Assembly: GCA_015832175.1 (NCBI GenBank)
Contig: WJXW01000015.1
Span: 682,001-746,000, forward strand
DNA length: 64,000 bases
Source: Paraphaeosphaeria minitans
Lineage: Eukaryota > Ascomycota > Dothideomycetes > Pleosporales > Didymosphaeriaceae
Direction of reading: 5' to 3'
The translations under genes and the position numbers were made by a program. Below are positions 35,301 to 46,402 of the stretch, one piece after another (positions within the stretch are counted from its first letter, which is position 1; each line of letters opens with the position of its first letter). The notes below the pieces were generated by a model. The model was not told the DNA's origin. It did not search any database and worked only from the letters and a program-made list of their open reading frames with translations.

Positions 35301-35541
35301 CTCGTCTTTCTGGTATTGCAATAGGGTAAGACTGCCATTGAAAATCTTCCTCGTATTATGTTAATTTTGATGCTAATACGGGTGTGATAAGGCCTGCCAA
35401 GTAGCTGGCTGGAACGAGAAAGGTCACAAGGCTGATTGCAAGCTCCTTAAGGATCCCGATTTGCGAGGATTGTTTGTTCTCAAATGGGACGAGTTTGATA
35501 ACCATATTCTATTTCCTCTCCAAGCTGCGAAGGACTCCTAA
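32382..35541 (+). CDS. HET + SET + MYND fusion protein, three exons
   Basis: Exons 32382-35102, 35167-35325 and 35392-35541 (1009 residues). Introns: GTACTT to GTATAG (64 nt), and GTAAGA to GATAAG with TGCTAATA (66 nt). HET domain, residues about 112-330: YTAISYMWG, VWIDAICINQ and WTRLWIIQEL, all three diagnostic motifs. From about 460 comes a SET domain: QDVPGRGKGLVA, RINHACDNNAQKNWN, GEEIMITYLG, then post-SET cysteines CLCHLC. A helical, TPR-like region and a conserved RPRRHWCF region follow. The end is a MYND finger: CHGC, CSKC, YCNRAC, then H and C. HET domains trigger cell death on non-self fusion. SET domains methylate lysines. SET plus C-terminal MYND is a known fungal SET5-like protein; its fusion behind a HET domain is unusual. 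No stop or intron separates the halves. Confidence 0.85.
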
Positions 35542-35771
35542 AATAGTCTGCTTTCAGTCGCTTAGGAGAGAGCTTGAAGAGAATTCGGCGCAACTTCATT
35601 TACCAATATCTATAACTTTAGTCCAGACTATTTCCCTTTTGTGAAAATACTAGTTGTAATCTGTATTGAGGTTGCACCACGATTCCCTTTGCCTTGGCGA
35701 AGTTCGATAGCATTGACCTGGCGATTTCATTACCGGCGCGGGATAGAATTTACCCTCAAAAGGCATTAACG

Positions 35772-36029
35772 TTAAATCAAAGACTTCTTCAAAGGAAGAC
35801 CCACAAGAGTTTCTTGGTCAGGAGGTATCCAAGGCTGGCCCGCTTTGTCCGTAGATACGAACCCACTGAACCGGCCATTTCGGTAAGCTAGGAAGTACAC
35901 CTGGGTGTCGTAATCCAAGCAAAGCTTAGCCAGTTTCTCGCAAAGTGTCTTCGATAGTTTTTGATAATTATTGTTTGCAGCTCGTCTGGACCTTGACACG
36001 GAGGTGCGTGATGACCGTTGAGACGACAT
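35772..36029 (-). CDS. MADS-box-like small protein, copy 1
   Basis: 85 residues from the Met aligned with copy 2 (MSSQ). The core RRAANNNYQKLSKTLCEKLAKL, then the CLDYDTQVYFLAYRNGRFSGFVSTD-type strand pair, resembles the SRF/MADS DNA-binding fold: a basic start, a long helix, then two beta strands. It is shorter than classical MADS factors and lacks most of the conserved basic residues. At the codon for LVG the DNA reads CTT-GTGGGT, which lines up with CTT-GTAAGG in copy 2, so an intron may begin there and the true C-terminus be different. A GC-rich palindrome cluster lies just upstream (36230-36640). Family assignment is inference from pattern. Confidence 0.55.
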   Translation of the reverse strand: MSSQRSSRTSVSRSRRAANNNYQKLSKTLCEKLAKLCLDYDTQVYFLAYRNGRFSGFVSTDKAGQPWIPPDQETLVGLPLKKSLI

Positions 36030-36230
36030 GATTGACAGGCTCAAGCTGCGATATCCCTGGGCGAATATCTGTGCATCGCTGCTACACTGAACTTATATCA
36101 GATTAAAAGGCATCCATTCTGCAGTTTGCAGTGAATGATTTCGTTTTTCAACCTCCTGGGTCCTGTTCTTCGTTTTCCGCTTTCCATCTTCCTGTTTCAG
36201 CGTTCTGGTTTGCACCTTCACTTTTCGTAG

Positions 36231-36640
36231 TCTGGTACGCATGGGCCGGGGTCCCGCGCGGGCTGCTTCTGTGCGGACAGCACTCCCCTGAGGGCAGATC
36301 CCACATGATGGGTTTGTTCCTACGGACCAAATTCCCGCGCGGGCTTTCTCCGTGCGGGCGGCGCTTCCCTGAGGGCAAGTCTCGCATGGCGGATTAGGGG
36401 ATACGGTCTATAAGCCCTTGCGCCTAAAGCGCCCGCACGCTACGATCTGCCCGTGCGGGCAAATTCTCTGTGCGGTCGATTCTACCACACGTTGAATTTG
36501 ACCGTAGCGCGAATGCCCGCACGCCAAAATCTCCCGTGTACGATAATACCGTGCGGCTCATATCGCCGCATCCCCTTCTGTACCCCGCAGCATGCGCCCG
36601 CGCTCGCTGAATGCCCATGCGGGAATTGCCCATGCACTCA
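36231..36640. repeat. Cluster of GC-rich imperfect palindromes
   Basis: Repeated short palindromic units such as cccgcgcggg, cccgtgcggg and cccatgcggg are spaced every 20-60 bp. An 81-bp direct duplication starts at 36252 and 36333 (tcccgcgcgggct, then ccctgagggca). The base composition differs sharply from the AT-leaning surroundings. A similar cluster occurs at 39340-39860, in each case upstream of a MADS-like gene. Confidence 0.7.
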
Positions 36641-36699
36641 AAAACGCCATGTACATTGGGGCTGCTTGGGACCTTGATGCTTAAATACGTTTCGATCCT

Positions 36700-39320
36700 T
36701 TTCCAATGTCACTTAGAATTGGCTTCATGATGATTGATTGATGTCTACTTATTTGTTTGGCTTTGCGAATGAGCAGGTCCCACTTCACTACAATACCCGA
36801 CAGGTTACATGAACATTCGCGAGAGCGCTCTCATCCTAACGTTACTTTAACGCGATGGCACTCAAACAAGCAGTGCTCTCGTGAACCTGCGCCGCGACAA
36901 AAGGCCGCTACCGCGCTCGGCGGATAACAACCGACTTACTTAGGAACCAGTGGGAAAATTGCCGGCTGCAGCGATACCAGAATGCGGAAATCGAAGAAAG
37001 AAAATTGAGATTTGGTCTTCACGATTCCAAAGATTTCTTTCTCTATGTACACAAAAGGGTCTGATCAGCATTCATCTAGCCTTGATTAGGAAGAAAGGCC
37101 GCAACATCTGAGACCTGTCTCGGCGAAATTCTCAACACGGTAACGATCATCAGATTAGCCGATCACTGCGATGCAGGAACGGTTTCGAGGCCCAGGTCCT
37201 GATCAGGGCGCTTTTCTAAGCGCCTTGTCTTCAGGGCTTAAGATAGAAATCAGCACGCCATAGAAGCAACCAATGAATGAGCGTGCAGGATCAAGCCGAC
37301 ATTTAACCTACAACAGGCGCCTATCTCCCCTCCGATCGAGCACTCGCGACGACAAGCTGTGCATTCTGTCTGCTTCCAGCATCTCACCAAGGAGCATGCT
37401 CATTCCAAGTGAAATGGTCAAGCACGAGTCGTCTGGCTTTGCTGAATTGTGACTCGTGCGTTGTACATACGCTTTGACGGACTCGATCTCGAATGACCGG
37501 GCCTCAATATAAGTATCCCGCTGTGGAGGCCGACCATTGCATCAAATTTCAGTCGTGCCGCGTTCCTGCTGTTGATCAATGATAGTCTTGTAATTGCTGC
37601 AAGTCCTGTGACTGCAGGCTGTTGCACGTTTGGTCATACGCCGTAGCGCTCAGGACGGCATTTCCACAAGATCAACCAAGAGGCTTCCATGTTGCCAGCT
37701 ACTATCTCTTGCACCGGCCCATAAGGTTGGTCTATGCACGTGAGCGGTATGAGTGAGTATCTAGAGAATAAGCACAGTGCAATCTTGCAGGCGTGGTTCC
37801 ACAGTGAGGATTCTCTACATTATTTTTTGCCCTTAATCAACGACGCGGATCGGATCAAAAGGATGCATAGATCGGAAAGGGCGAAGCAGGTGGATCTGAC
37901 CTGGAGACTATCGCTCGGGCTTGCAATTCAGAATTCAGAACCATCGTGCCACACTCTGCCGCAAAGCTGCATATCAGAGATGACCCCTCAGCCGCTCCGA
38001 TGGATTTCTCCATCAATCGATTGTGACCCGCGGGGCGGCAATGCTTCGTCGCTTTGTCTGGGGCACGGTACCCTCTAAGGCAGCCTCGAGGCGACGGGAT
38101 GTGGGCCGCCAACGATGACCAGGCGTTCCCGCAAACCAATCACACCTGACCTAGGCCATAGTTAAGCGCTGACCTTACACCTTTAGCTCGGATAGAATCC
38201 GGAGCACATGCGGAGATTGATTGAGAAGTACGCTGCACGCACGTCAACGCTTTCAAAAAAAGGGTGAACGCACCTCCGAGAGTTGCGTTGCAATGAACAG
38301 AAGGACATCTGTAAAATCATGCTTTACGAAATCAGCCGAAGCGTCATAGAGTAAGTGATCGTAAGGACGGTGTTTGATTGTTACTTCCGAATGACCAGCC
38401 TGGGCCCTCCTAAAACCCCGCCAATCGTTGAGGTGAGTTTGGCAAAGTGCTTTGCTGCAGCGCCGTACGCGTCAGACCTTCAATGGCGAGCCGATCTGCA
38501 CAAGACGTGAGCTGAAGGTGGAAACTGAGAAGCAGGAAACGAATAATCAATATCAGCAACTAAGTCAGCCAGGCAATTGTGAAAGACGATGACGCTTATG
38601 CAGATACCATCTATGCAAGTCAAGGTGCTGAAGTCTAGACCCTAATGATCCTGATCCTATTTTTGGCGAAGGCCTCAGGTTCAGCCTTGAACCTCTGTCT
38701 GATTGGTCAGAGTAGATGGTGATCGTTAACCCTGCGTTATCACCACGCGCCCAAGCACACATTTAGTTTACCGTTATTCACACTGCCAACATTTCTCCAA
38801 GTCAGCGACGTTGGCCGACGCGCTGCTAAACTCTTATCTACACAGGGATATCTGCAGAAAGCGATCCGTAAGGCGATGGGACAATTCCATAAGTGATTAC
38901 ATCCCATATCTGGGCCTTTATTCGTAACCTTCGAGTGCAAACAATTGGACCGTCGAATCGCGCCGGGATACGCGCTCCTACGTCAGCGATGTGGGCTCCT
39001 GGGAGAGACCCAGACGCTGATAGGACAGGTTTCCTCAACGGAAAGGATTCCAATTCTCATAATTGATATTTCAGCTGCGAAAACCAAAAACTAGAAGTCG
39101 AAATCGTCAATTTTACAAGAGGACGGGGGGCTCCACAGCCAAGTATATAAACCTCGCGCTGCACCTCCTCAAATGCTCCATCGAATTTCCTCGATATCTT
39201 GCCGGCACTCTCTGGCTCCTCGAACACATAGCTGCTTGCAGAATTATTTCACGTGATGCTGATTAGGTACGACACGCCGTAAGTTAACATGCAGGGAACT
39301 GCTACCCCGTCATAAGGCAA
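36700..39320. other. Gene-poor stretch
   Basis: Only short ORFs. The longest, 37734-38078 (+), has no recognised domain or repeat and is not called. One TAACGTTA lies at 36837-36844. Confidence 0.45.
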
Positions 39321-39339
39321 ATCGTAAATGGAAGCAAAT

Positions 39340-39860
39340 CCCCCGCGGAATTGCGAAGGTGGAAACAGTCATCCCCCCTTTATGGTACTCAGGTGCGGGT
39401 GCGAATCCCCTGCGGTATCCAATAACCCGTTAGCCAACCTGCCTACGGGCTGCCATCCCGCGCGGCCTGATCATATCCTGGATCCACGATCCCTTCCCCA
39501 AGCAAGTCGACCACGGGCTCAGATCCCGCGCGGCAAATGCGAAGATCGGGACCGTAAGCCCTTCTTCGGACTACCCCCATCCGGGCGTTCATTCCGCATG
39601 GGATCCTAAAATAAGGTTCAGCAAGTCTGCCTATGGGCTATTATCCCCTACGGGTTGCTCTACCCCGATGATTTGACTTCTCATCCCCACAAGCTGACCG
39701 CGGGTGAAGCTACCGCGCGGTAAGCTTAAACCCGGAATCACAGCGCCAAGCTCGAGGAAGGCTAATGCCGGCGAAAATCCCCTGCGGACTGTTCGATTCA
39801 GGAAGCGTAGTGCCGTAAGCTGGTGTACTGCAGCCGGGCTTGTATCCCATGCGGTATGTC
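39340..39860. repeat. Second cluster of GC-rich imperfect palindromes
   Basis: At least nine units of the form atcccCNNGCGGg occur (for example atcccgcgcggc, aatcccctgcgg, taccgcgcggta, tatcccatgcgg) at intervals of about 40-70 bp. It lies about 0.7-1.2 kb upstream of MADS-like copy 2 and resembles the cluster upstream of copy 1. Confidence 0.65.
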
Positions 39861-40577
39861 TCTAAGGTGGCCCAGGATATAAAGTCTGTAGCGTGGAATC
39901 GTTGGGGCTACGAGGAGTTATGTAACGCTAACTTTGGGCAATTGCACCTCGGAATCAACCCTGTCATTTCTACATTGAATACTCGTTTGATCCTCCCGAT
40001 CCTGAGGGGCATCTTGACGACGCAGCACCGCGGCTGAGCCACCTGAGACGCTGAGCGCTCTCCTACTTACACTGCAGGAAGCTACCCGCAGCCTCACAAA
40101 CTCACGCCGCGCTCTAAGATCGGCTCCGAAGATCGCAAAGGCAGCAGGCCCTCCAGGCGACAACACAGCGAAGGACTGCAAACCGATCCACGCCGGAGCC
40201 TTCCAAGCCTCGTGCACAGCGGACGCGATACAGTAACTTACATATAGCACCAAACGGTGTCGTGCATCGCACGTGAGATGGCCTGGACAGGGGATTGGAA
40301 ACAGGAACCAGAAGCATGGGGGCAGAACCTAGCAGGAGCCCGAAAACGGGAACCTCGCAAGGTCTCGAAAACGGGAACCAGAAACCGCGTCACGGCAACG
40401 GAAAGCCGTAAACCAAGCACATGTCATGACGTCCTATTCTGCCTATAAGAAAGCGCAAGTCCCTTTTCCACAGCTCATCCTAGCATCTGTGAGGGCACTG
40501 TAATTGAAGATCCGACCATCTCAACGCAAGACCGCTCGAGTTTCCGACTAGCCGATCCTATTTCCAGTCCTATAATC

Positions 40578-41003
40578 ATGTCGTCTCAACAGTGCTCGGG
40601 GTTGCTAGAGTGCGCAAAGGCGAGACGAGCTGCGAACAACAATTATCTAAAGCAGACCAACACCCTCTATGAAAAGCTCGCCAGGCTGTGCATCGAATAT
40701 GACGCCCATATATACTTTCTAGCATATCGCAATGGCCGATTCAACGGATTCGCATCCACAGATGAGACAGGCCAGCCGTGGTCCCCACCAGGCCGGGAAG
40801 CTCTTGTAAGGCCATCTCCATCCGCAGAGTCAGAGCTGACGCTTATCAAGGGCAAACTATATCCGCCCCCGGTGATGAAATCTCCATCCCATTGCCCTCG
40901 AGCTCAACAGCGACGAGGAAAGGTAGCTTTCCGAAAAGCGATTTCACAGAAAGGTTCGGCTGGATGCGGCGCGACCTGGACCTCGACACAGAGTAGGGAT
41001 TAA
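40578..41003 (+). CDS. MADS-box-like small protein, copy 2
   Basis: The first 75 residues match copy 1 closely: RRAANNNY, TLYEKLARL, YFLAYRNGRFNGF and STDETGQPWSPP. The fold prediction is the same as for copy 1. After residue 78 the model is uncertain. A donor GTAAGG (40807) and acceptor TATCAAG with GCTGACG before it would remove 45 nt in frame. Alternatively the second frame (ending DLDLDTE at about 40996) looks more protein-like and would require a frame change. It is transcribed away from copy 1, with about 4.5 kb between the two genes. Upstream it has a GC palindrome cluster and a gaaacaggaaccagaa-like motif that also recurs near 48112. Confidence 0.55.
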   Translation: MSSQQCSGLLECAKARRAANNNYLKQTNTLYEKLARLCIEYDAHIYFLAYRNGRFNGFASTDETGQPWSPPGREALVRPSPSAESELTLIKGKLYPPPVMKSPSHCPRAQQRRGKVAFRKAISQKGSAGCGATWTSTQSRD

Positions 41004-41098
41004 GTCTGGTCAATCGTGCAGAGAGGGGAGAGGGAACGCCAAATTCAGCTTATACAACCTAATAGCAAAGCGCGCCGCTACCATTCCTCCTATACCAT

Positions 41099-41547
41099 TC
41101 AAGTAGAATGCGTTTTCTTTCTCTTTTTCCCTGTCGCTGCCTGCTTGCCCTCGTCTCCCTTCCTACCCCCAGCTTCCCTCTTCAGTATCCTTCCTGCTTC
41201 TTCGAAATGATATCCTAAGCTGACCAGCCAGTCACCCATATTCCATAGACGATTCTGAAGCCTTCCTATTCTTGCATCTTGGTCGGCGAGCTTGCGGTTA
41301 AGTTCCTCGACCAACTGTACACTCGTTTAGCAACCGACTTAAATATGACGTGGAAATTATCGCATACTGCTTCTGCCGTACCAGCTGCTTCTTGCAGACT
41401 TTGGACGCTATCGTCAGGTGCACTTTCGTCTTCTCTGCGTCGCTCTTCGACAAGTGGGTTGAAGTCATGCTGCGAGGGCTTAGTGTCGGTTTTCTGGGCG
41501 TCACCTCCGCCAGAGTATATTCCTTGTAGGTCACAAACTTCCTGCAA
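41099..41547 (-). pseudogene. Coiled-coil protein, broken by a single-base frame change
   Basis: The minus strand reads DDSVQSLQEAAGTAEAVCDNF and FKSVAKR, then, one base out of frame, LVEELNRKLADQDARIGRLQNR followed by NMGDWLVSLG, a continuous heptad pattern. The two frames meet near 41312. One added base there restores the coil. The C-terminus is Lys-rich. Function unknown. It lies tail to tail with MADS-like copy 2. The related style of coiled-coil tail at 52650-52786 may indicate a family. Confidence 0.5.
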
Positions 41548-42063
41548 GGCAGAATCTAACGTGGATAGGTATGTACATTTGTAAAATTATTAAGTCTTTT
41601 CGCGTTTTCCTGAACTAGCATCAACCACCGAATCATTGAGCCTGTGAGAGCTCGAATGCATCTGCCACGTTCGACTGCAGGCGATCATGAGGGGGTAATA
41701 AGACTGAATAGTCTACGAGACCGTTCGGAATTCACAAGTGTATTAAGCCGATACAAGTGCAGGCGCCCCAGAAAGGTTTTCGAGGAACGAAGTCGCGTAG
41801 AATACGCTAGCGTACTTTCAGACTAGATCCAGCCAAGCATTTACGTCAACGGGGAACCGTTTTGGCCCTGGTGCCAAACATGGCTACCACCTCGAAATAG
41901 GAAAGGGACCAAAACCGGTCCAGGCTGCCACAGGTGTATGAACATCGACCCTGGTCAATTCTCGACTAGATCTCAACGGGTGTCTCAAAGGCACTACAGG
42001 TGAGTTCATTCGAGATATATGGGATCGTCGCTTTGATCCGATGAACACGATGATTGGACTGAC

Positions 42064-42796
42064 TTAGCTGGCAGTGACAATCGAACTGACTTGCGTAACG
42101 TTACTGTAGTCGCAACGCATAGACGTTGTCGCCGGTGGATTGTTCCACATACCTGAAGTTCTGGAAGTCTCGGTTGTAAGATCCATCTGTGGTTCATGAT
42201 GGTGGATGGGATCTGGTATTGGTGCTCCCTCTCTTTTCATGTTTGCCCGCGGTGGCAAGGTACGCTCAGCGTCAAGGTCAGATGGAGCACGCATGACTCC
42301 TTTAACAGGATGACACAGTGGAACCACTGCATTGGGAGTGCGATAGCTTTTGTTGAAGAGTTTCACTGCCCATGTCGGACATTTGTTGACAGCAAACAGG
42401 TACACCAGCAGTGTTTCATCAGCATTTCGGAGCTGTCTGTCCCCCTCTTCTGCCGTTCCACCATCCACCTCACATTTCATCGCGGACATCTGTCCGTCAT
42501 CCAACACTTCCTGCGGCAGCGCATGTATCCCCGTCCCGAACATGTCAAGACGCTGAAAGACCCTCAACATCCGTGCTGTCTGAGCCTAGAATCCTGCTGT
42601 CGTCGATTTCATCCACGCACGATGCTGCATCGCCTCGTCGCAAATACGTTGGACGCTTTTCAACCTCACGCCTCGTTGTATGTCGGTCGGGTGTAATCTC
42701 TGGTTTCAATCTCTCCTGTACGTCCTGGCACGCGAGTAGCACAGGCGTCCAGATCTGAAGGGCAAGGCGGCCGGGTGAATGAGCTTGACCGTGCAA
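42064..42796 (-). pseudogene. Hypothetical protein, paralogue of the gene at 43238-43888, frame-broken
   Basis: Two overlapping minus-strand frames (42796-42545 and 42570-42064) together match the neighbour: KRPTYL and a nearby acidic stretch, then LPQEVLDD and ETLLVY, in the same order and spacing. A frame change is needed near 42560. Not recognised as any known family. The tandem arrangement suggests local duplication. Confidence 0.4.
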
Positions 42797-43237
42797 GAGA
42801 GTGTGAGAATTGACCCATGAATTCCAGGCTTCGCAAACATGGATGGCTAATTAACTTTTGGCAGAGGTTTCCAGTCTCACATACCTCTAACGTTATGCCC
42901 AGTGCCTCACTATTGAGAGTGCTATAGGCCGGTATTTCCAATAACGCAGCAAATCGTCTCAGTCTGAAATGCGATGCGCCATTTACACTCACCCCACTCA
43001 GCCGTATCTGATCAAACAGAAAAATGATTTCATTCTAGTACAAGACTAGTCCACTGTATACATTGCAACGAGCGTTTCGACCGCTACATAGCAAGCCAGT
43101 AAAAAGCAACCATGCAACGCCACAACTACCACCATGCTATAAATAAAAAACATCCCGCTAACCTGGCTATCAGGTGCAGTCAGATAGTCCGATAAGCCAC
43201 AACAGATTGAAAGCCTTTGAAATCGTTAGTTGGGAGT

Positions 43238-43888
43238 CTAGGAGACGCATCGTTCTGCGTACCTGTTATTCAGAGAGTCTCGGTTGTAGACGAAGTGGTC
43301 CTCGTTATCCTCGACAAGCTCGATCCATAGTTCTTCCTCCACTTTGCTCGCTCCGCAGCTGGCAGATGGGCCGTGGTACGACTGTGACGGTGCGTTCAGC
43401 GTTACGATGCGGAGCATGCATGCCAGATCCAGCGGGAAGCTACATTCGAACTCCAGCACTTGGTGTTCCATGTCTTCTGCCAAAAAGGCGCCATGCCCGT
43501 TTCCCGGACGGCTGTAGACAGCGATCGGGTATACCAGCAGCGTTTCCTCCCGATTTTCAGGCTGTGTAAATGCCTCCTCCCCCACCCCACTGTCTCCCTC
43601 ACTTTTCACTGGTGAGTTTCGCTGATGCTCCGACACGTCCTGGGGAAATGAACAGGTCTCCGTATTAAATACGGAGAGAATGCCTTCAGTCCCTTGCCCT
43701 GCAGGCTTGGGAGAGAGGTCCCACAACATCACAGCGCCTGAAATATAATCGTAGCCGCCATCGTCTTCACCTAACATATTACTGTCCTCAGTCTTCGTCG
43801 AAGAGAATGCTCCAGCATTGCTGCAGAGGTAGGGTGGCCGCGTTGTGACGCTACGTTTCTTCGTAAACTGTTTAGGCATGACCTGCAA
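43238..43888 (-). CDS. Hypothetical protein of a local tandem family
   Basis: 216 residues. N-terminal Lys/Thr-rich start, an acidic centre, then FPQDVSEHQR and EETLLVYPIAVYSRP shared with the upstream copy, and a hydrophobic C-terminal half (LEFECSFPLDLACMLRIVTL). No known domain. The ETLLVYP string superficially recalls SUMO protease leaders, but no catalytic motif follows. It may be partial at its C-terminus, since the similarity to the other copy fades there. Confidence 0.45.
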   Translation of the reverse strand: MQVMPKQFTKKRSVTTRPPYLCSNAGAFSSTKTEDSNMLGEDDGGYDYISGAVMLWDLSPKPAGQGTEGILSVFNTETCSFPQDVSEHQRNSPVKSEGDSGVGEEAFTQPENREETLLVYPIAVYSRPGNGHGAFLAEDMEHQVLEFECSFPLDLACMLRIVTLNAPSQSYHGPSASCGASKVEEELWIELVEDNEDHFVYNRDSLNNRYAERCVS

Positions 43889-43973
43889 TTGTCCCTATGT
43901 TGTAAGCATTCGTTCATGAGCAGATGGCAGAAGGGAGGATGATGCCTCAACTGACGTACGTAATTATAGATGT

Positions 43974-45620
43974 TTACAATCTCCAAGGAGGCTTGTGCAG
44001 GTACAAAGGACGGCGGGCAACTGGATAGGCCTTGATCGTACAAGAGCGACTCGGATAAGATTCAAAGGAAATAAGGCTTCGAGGTGATGGGCAGCTGAAT
44101 TTCCAGCAGAGGCTTGAGGTCTTATACTCCATCTCTAACCGCCCGGCTTGCAGCACTGCCTTCGACCAGTGTTTCCATGTCCTGCACTGTTGAATCAGCC
44201 AGGGATCGCCGAACCTACCAGACGCTCTGCATAACGACTGTGCCCGCAAAAGTGATACGGACCCATCGAGACTGCCTTGCTGTCGTCTAGTAAGTGGTAG
44301 CAGCGCCTCATCCTGTATCAGATCTCTGCTGAGAGCACAGGATAGCAGGCTACCATCGGCACCCTGTTTTTCCACGTCATATCCCGGTCAGCAAGGACCG
44401 GAGACGCGAGGTCTGCCACCGAGGCGTGTCCTGCACGATAAGCTAGGATTGTTCTGCATGGCTATCCTCTTTCCACTCTCCCAGTCGCCCAGGATCCTAG
44501 CCCAGAGGCGGAGCGTAACTTAGCAATCATACCCAGCACATCGAGCTTCCACAGTGTGCTTGTTCGGCTTGCACCTTGCTCGTATGCTATCGGCTCCACT
44601 AGGTAAGTGTCGTCCTCGGTGAGACACTTTGAGTACTTTCCCCCCTTGACCTCAGCCACAGCACTGCCATCGACCAGTGTTTCAATATCGTTCACTGCTG
44701 AACGAGCCAAAGAGTTTTCATCCTATCAGGCAGCTTGCATGATGGCCGAGTGCCCAGAAAGGGTTGCAGATTTATCGAGAATGCTTTACCAGCGTCTATT
44801 ATAACGCCGCGACGCCAGGTTCCCGGGATGAAGGCCAGCAGGAAGTGTGGGCGTGACGAGCTGGGCAGAATCCCCACATGTCGCTGCCCTGACTTTTGCC
44901 ATCTCCCGGTGAGCGAGAGCAGTGTGAACGAAGCCTCTCACCGAGCCATCCCGTAGCCGATGAGTTCTAGAGCTGAGCAAGCCGATTAACCATAGCAGAT
45001 GTGGCACCGGTGTTCATCGGGCTGGTCAATCCAGTCTTCCTTCCAGCCTCATTACGCAAGGTGAGCCGAAACAGCGATACCATCCGCCCCCCTCCGTTGC
45101 CCCTGCACACAATCAGCAGCCTGACTTACCCAAAGCCGATAGAACCGCCGACGGGCAGAGATGGGTCCTTCGTATAGAGCTTTCATCGCCTCTAACTAGT
45201 GATTCCTACCAGACACTCCGCGTGATCATCGAGTCCGCAATAGGGGTGCAGACCCGTCGACACCGCCTCGCCGTCGTCTGCTATGTGGCAGAAGCGCCTA
45301 ATCCTGGGATAGACTTTCGCTGAGAGCGAAGCCGTACAGGTGGCTCAACAACGTGACAAGACCGACACTGCTCGCTGACCACCCTGCCCTTCTACTCTCG
45401 GTGTCATACACCTCAATTCAAGAGCCACAAGGTTTCAGACGCACATCCAGATAAAGAATCTCATGAGCGTTCTATACCACGATCGGAAGGACGTCGTTGA
45501 CCCTTCTGCAGCCTCATCAATAACATTTGCAACACTGGGCCTAGGGATGCCGGCTGAGTCGCACTGCGGCTGGGGCTTTCTGTACGCCTTCTGACTTTTA
45601 GTAGATGCATATTTTAGTAG
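43974..45620. repeat. Copy B of the dispersed decayed repeat family, with internal repeats
   Basis: Co-linear with 15180-16200. It also contains an internal repeat: 44200-44340 aligns with 45200-45345 (taccagacgctctgc/taccagacactccgc, then gtcgtctagtaagtgg/gtcgtctgctatgtgg). On the minus strand the unit around 44700-44620 reads NDIETLVDGSAVAEVKGGKY, which resembles the ankyrin helix-turn pattern VVxxLVDxGADVxxxGGxY. An ankyrin-gene relic is therefore possible but unproven. All frames are short and interrupted. Confidence 0.5.
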
Positions 45621-45624
45621 ATGC

Positions 45625-46400
45625 ATACACCGTAGTGTCACTGATCTGACTTTATATGCCATCCCAATATTCCTGTCCTCGCACTTTCTCTCTATACACC
45701 CCTTCCAACGAAGCAGGGTGACGAAGTGGATGTGGATGAAGCGGACGAGTAGAGTGATAGGTACGTCCTTTATCGTCTACTGTAGCCAAGTACACTCATA
45801 CGCTATCTTCTATTCATGCGTACCCCCTGCACCTTCCGTACTTCGTTAGGTCTTCATCGGCCGCATCCTCTACTAATTCCGTCTTGCCGTTGCAGGGAAC
45901 GGGTATGCAAGACAAACACCCTCATCCTCCACAGCATCGCTAGCGCCAGCTACGCCTTCACAGTTAGAAAGGGGGGAGTTATGCGGAGTGCCGGACTATG
46001 AAGCAACCAGCCACGGCTTAGAGGCGTCCTAGATCCTTGCCAGCATGGGGGCCTTTGTGGGCTATATGGGCGCTTGGGATGCCTTTGGTCGTGGTCTGTT
46101 GGTGCCGTCAGGGTCAAGATCTGATGCCCTGTCCACACACGGGGGCGTATCAGCGGAAGAGCGACCCAATGCTCATGCCTAGTTGAAGGGCGACGTGTTC
46201 AGAACCCCGATGCACCGAGTGGTTAGCACGTGCATGCCCTTGCGATCGGCCGTGCCAGTCACAGTGAGGCTTTGAGACATCCGTGAAGTCTCGTTGTTTG
46301 ACGCAGCTCCGTGCAAGGCACTAATCCGACGAGGTGAGATCGGGATCCGACAGTTAAGAAGCTGTGTTCGCGCCAGATGCTCCACAGCATTTCTCCTCCA
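45625..46400. other. Intergenic, no gene seen
   Basis: Only small ORFs without features. Confidence 0.45.
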
Positions 46401-46402
46401 TT

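Noticed and set aside
36231..36677. Small genes encoding Pro-Arg-Gly-Leu-Cys-Gly repeats
   Set aside because: The frames are created by the palindromic GC units and are open on both strands. No conserved start or stop was seen.
43238..43888. SUMO protease (Ulp1-like) identity suggested by ETLLVYP
   Set aside because: The string is short and no His/Asp/Cys catalytic motifs follow in this or the neighbouring copy.
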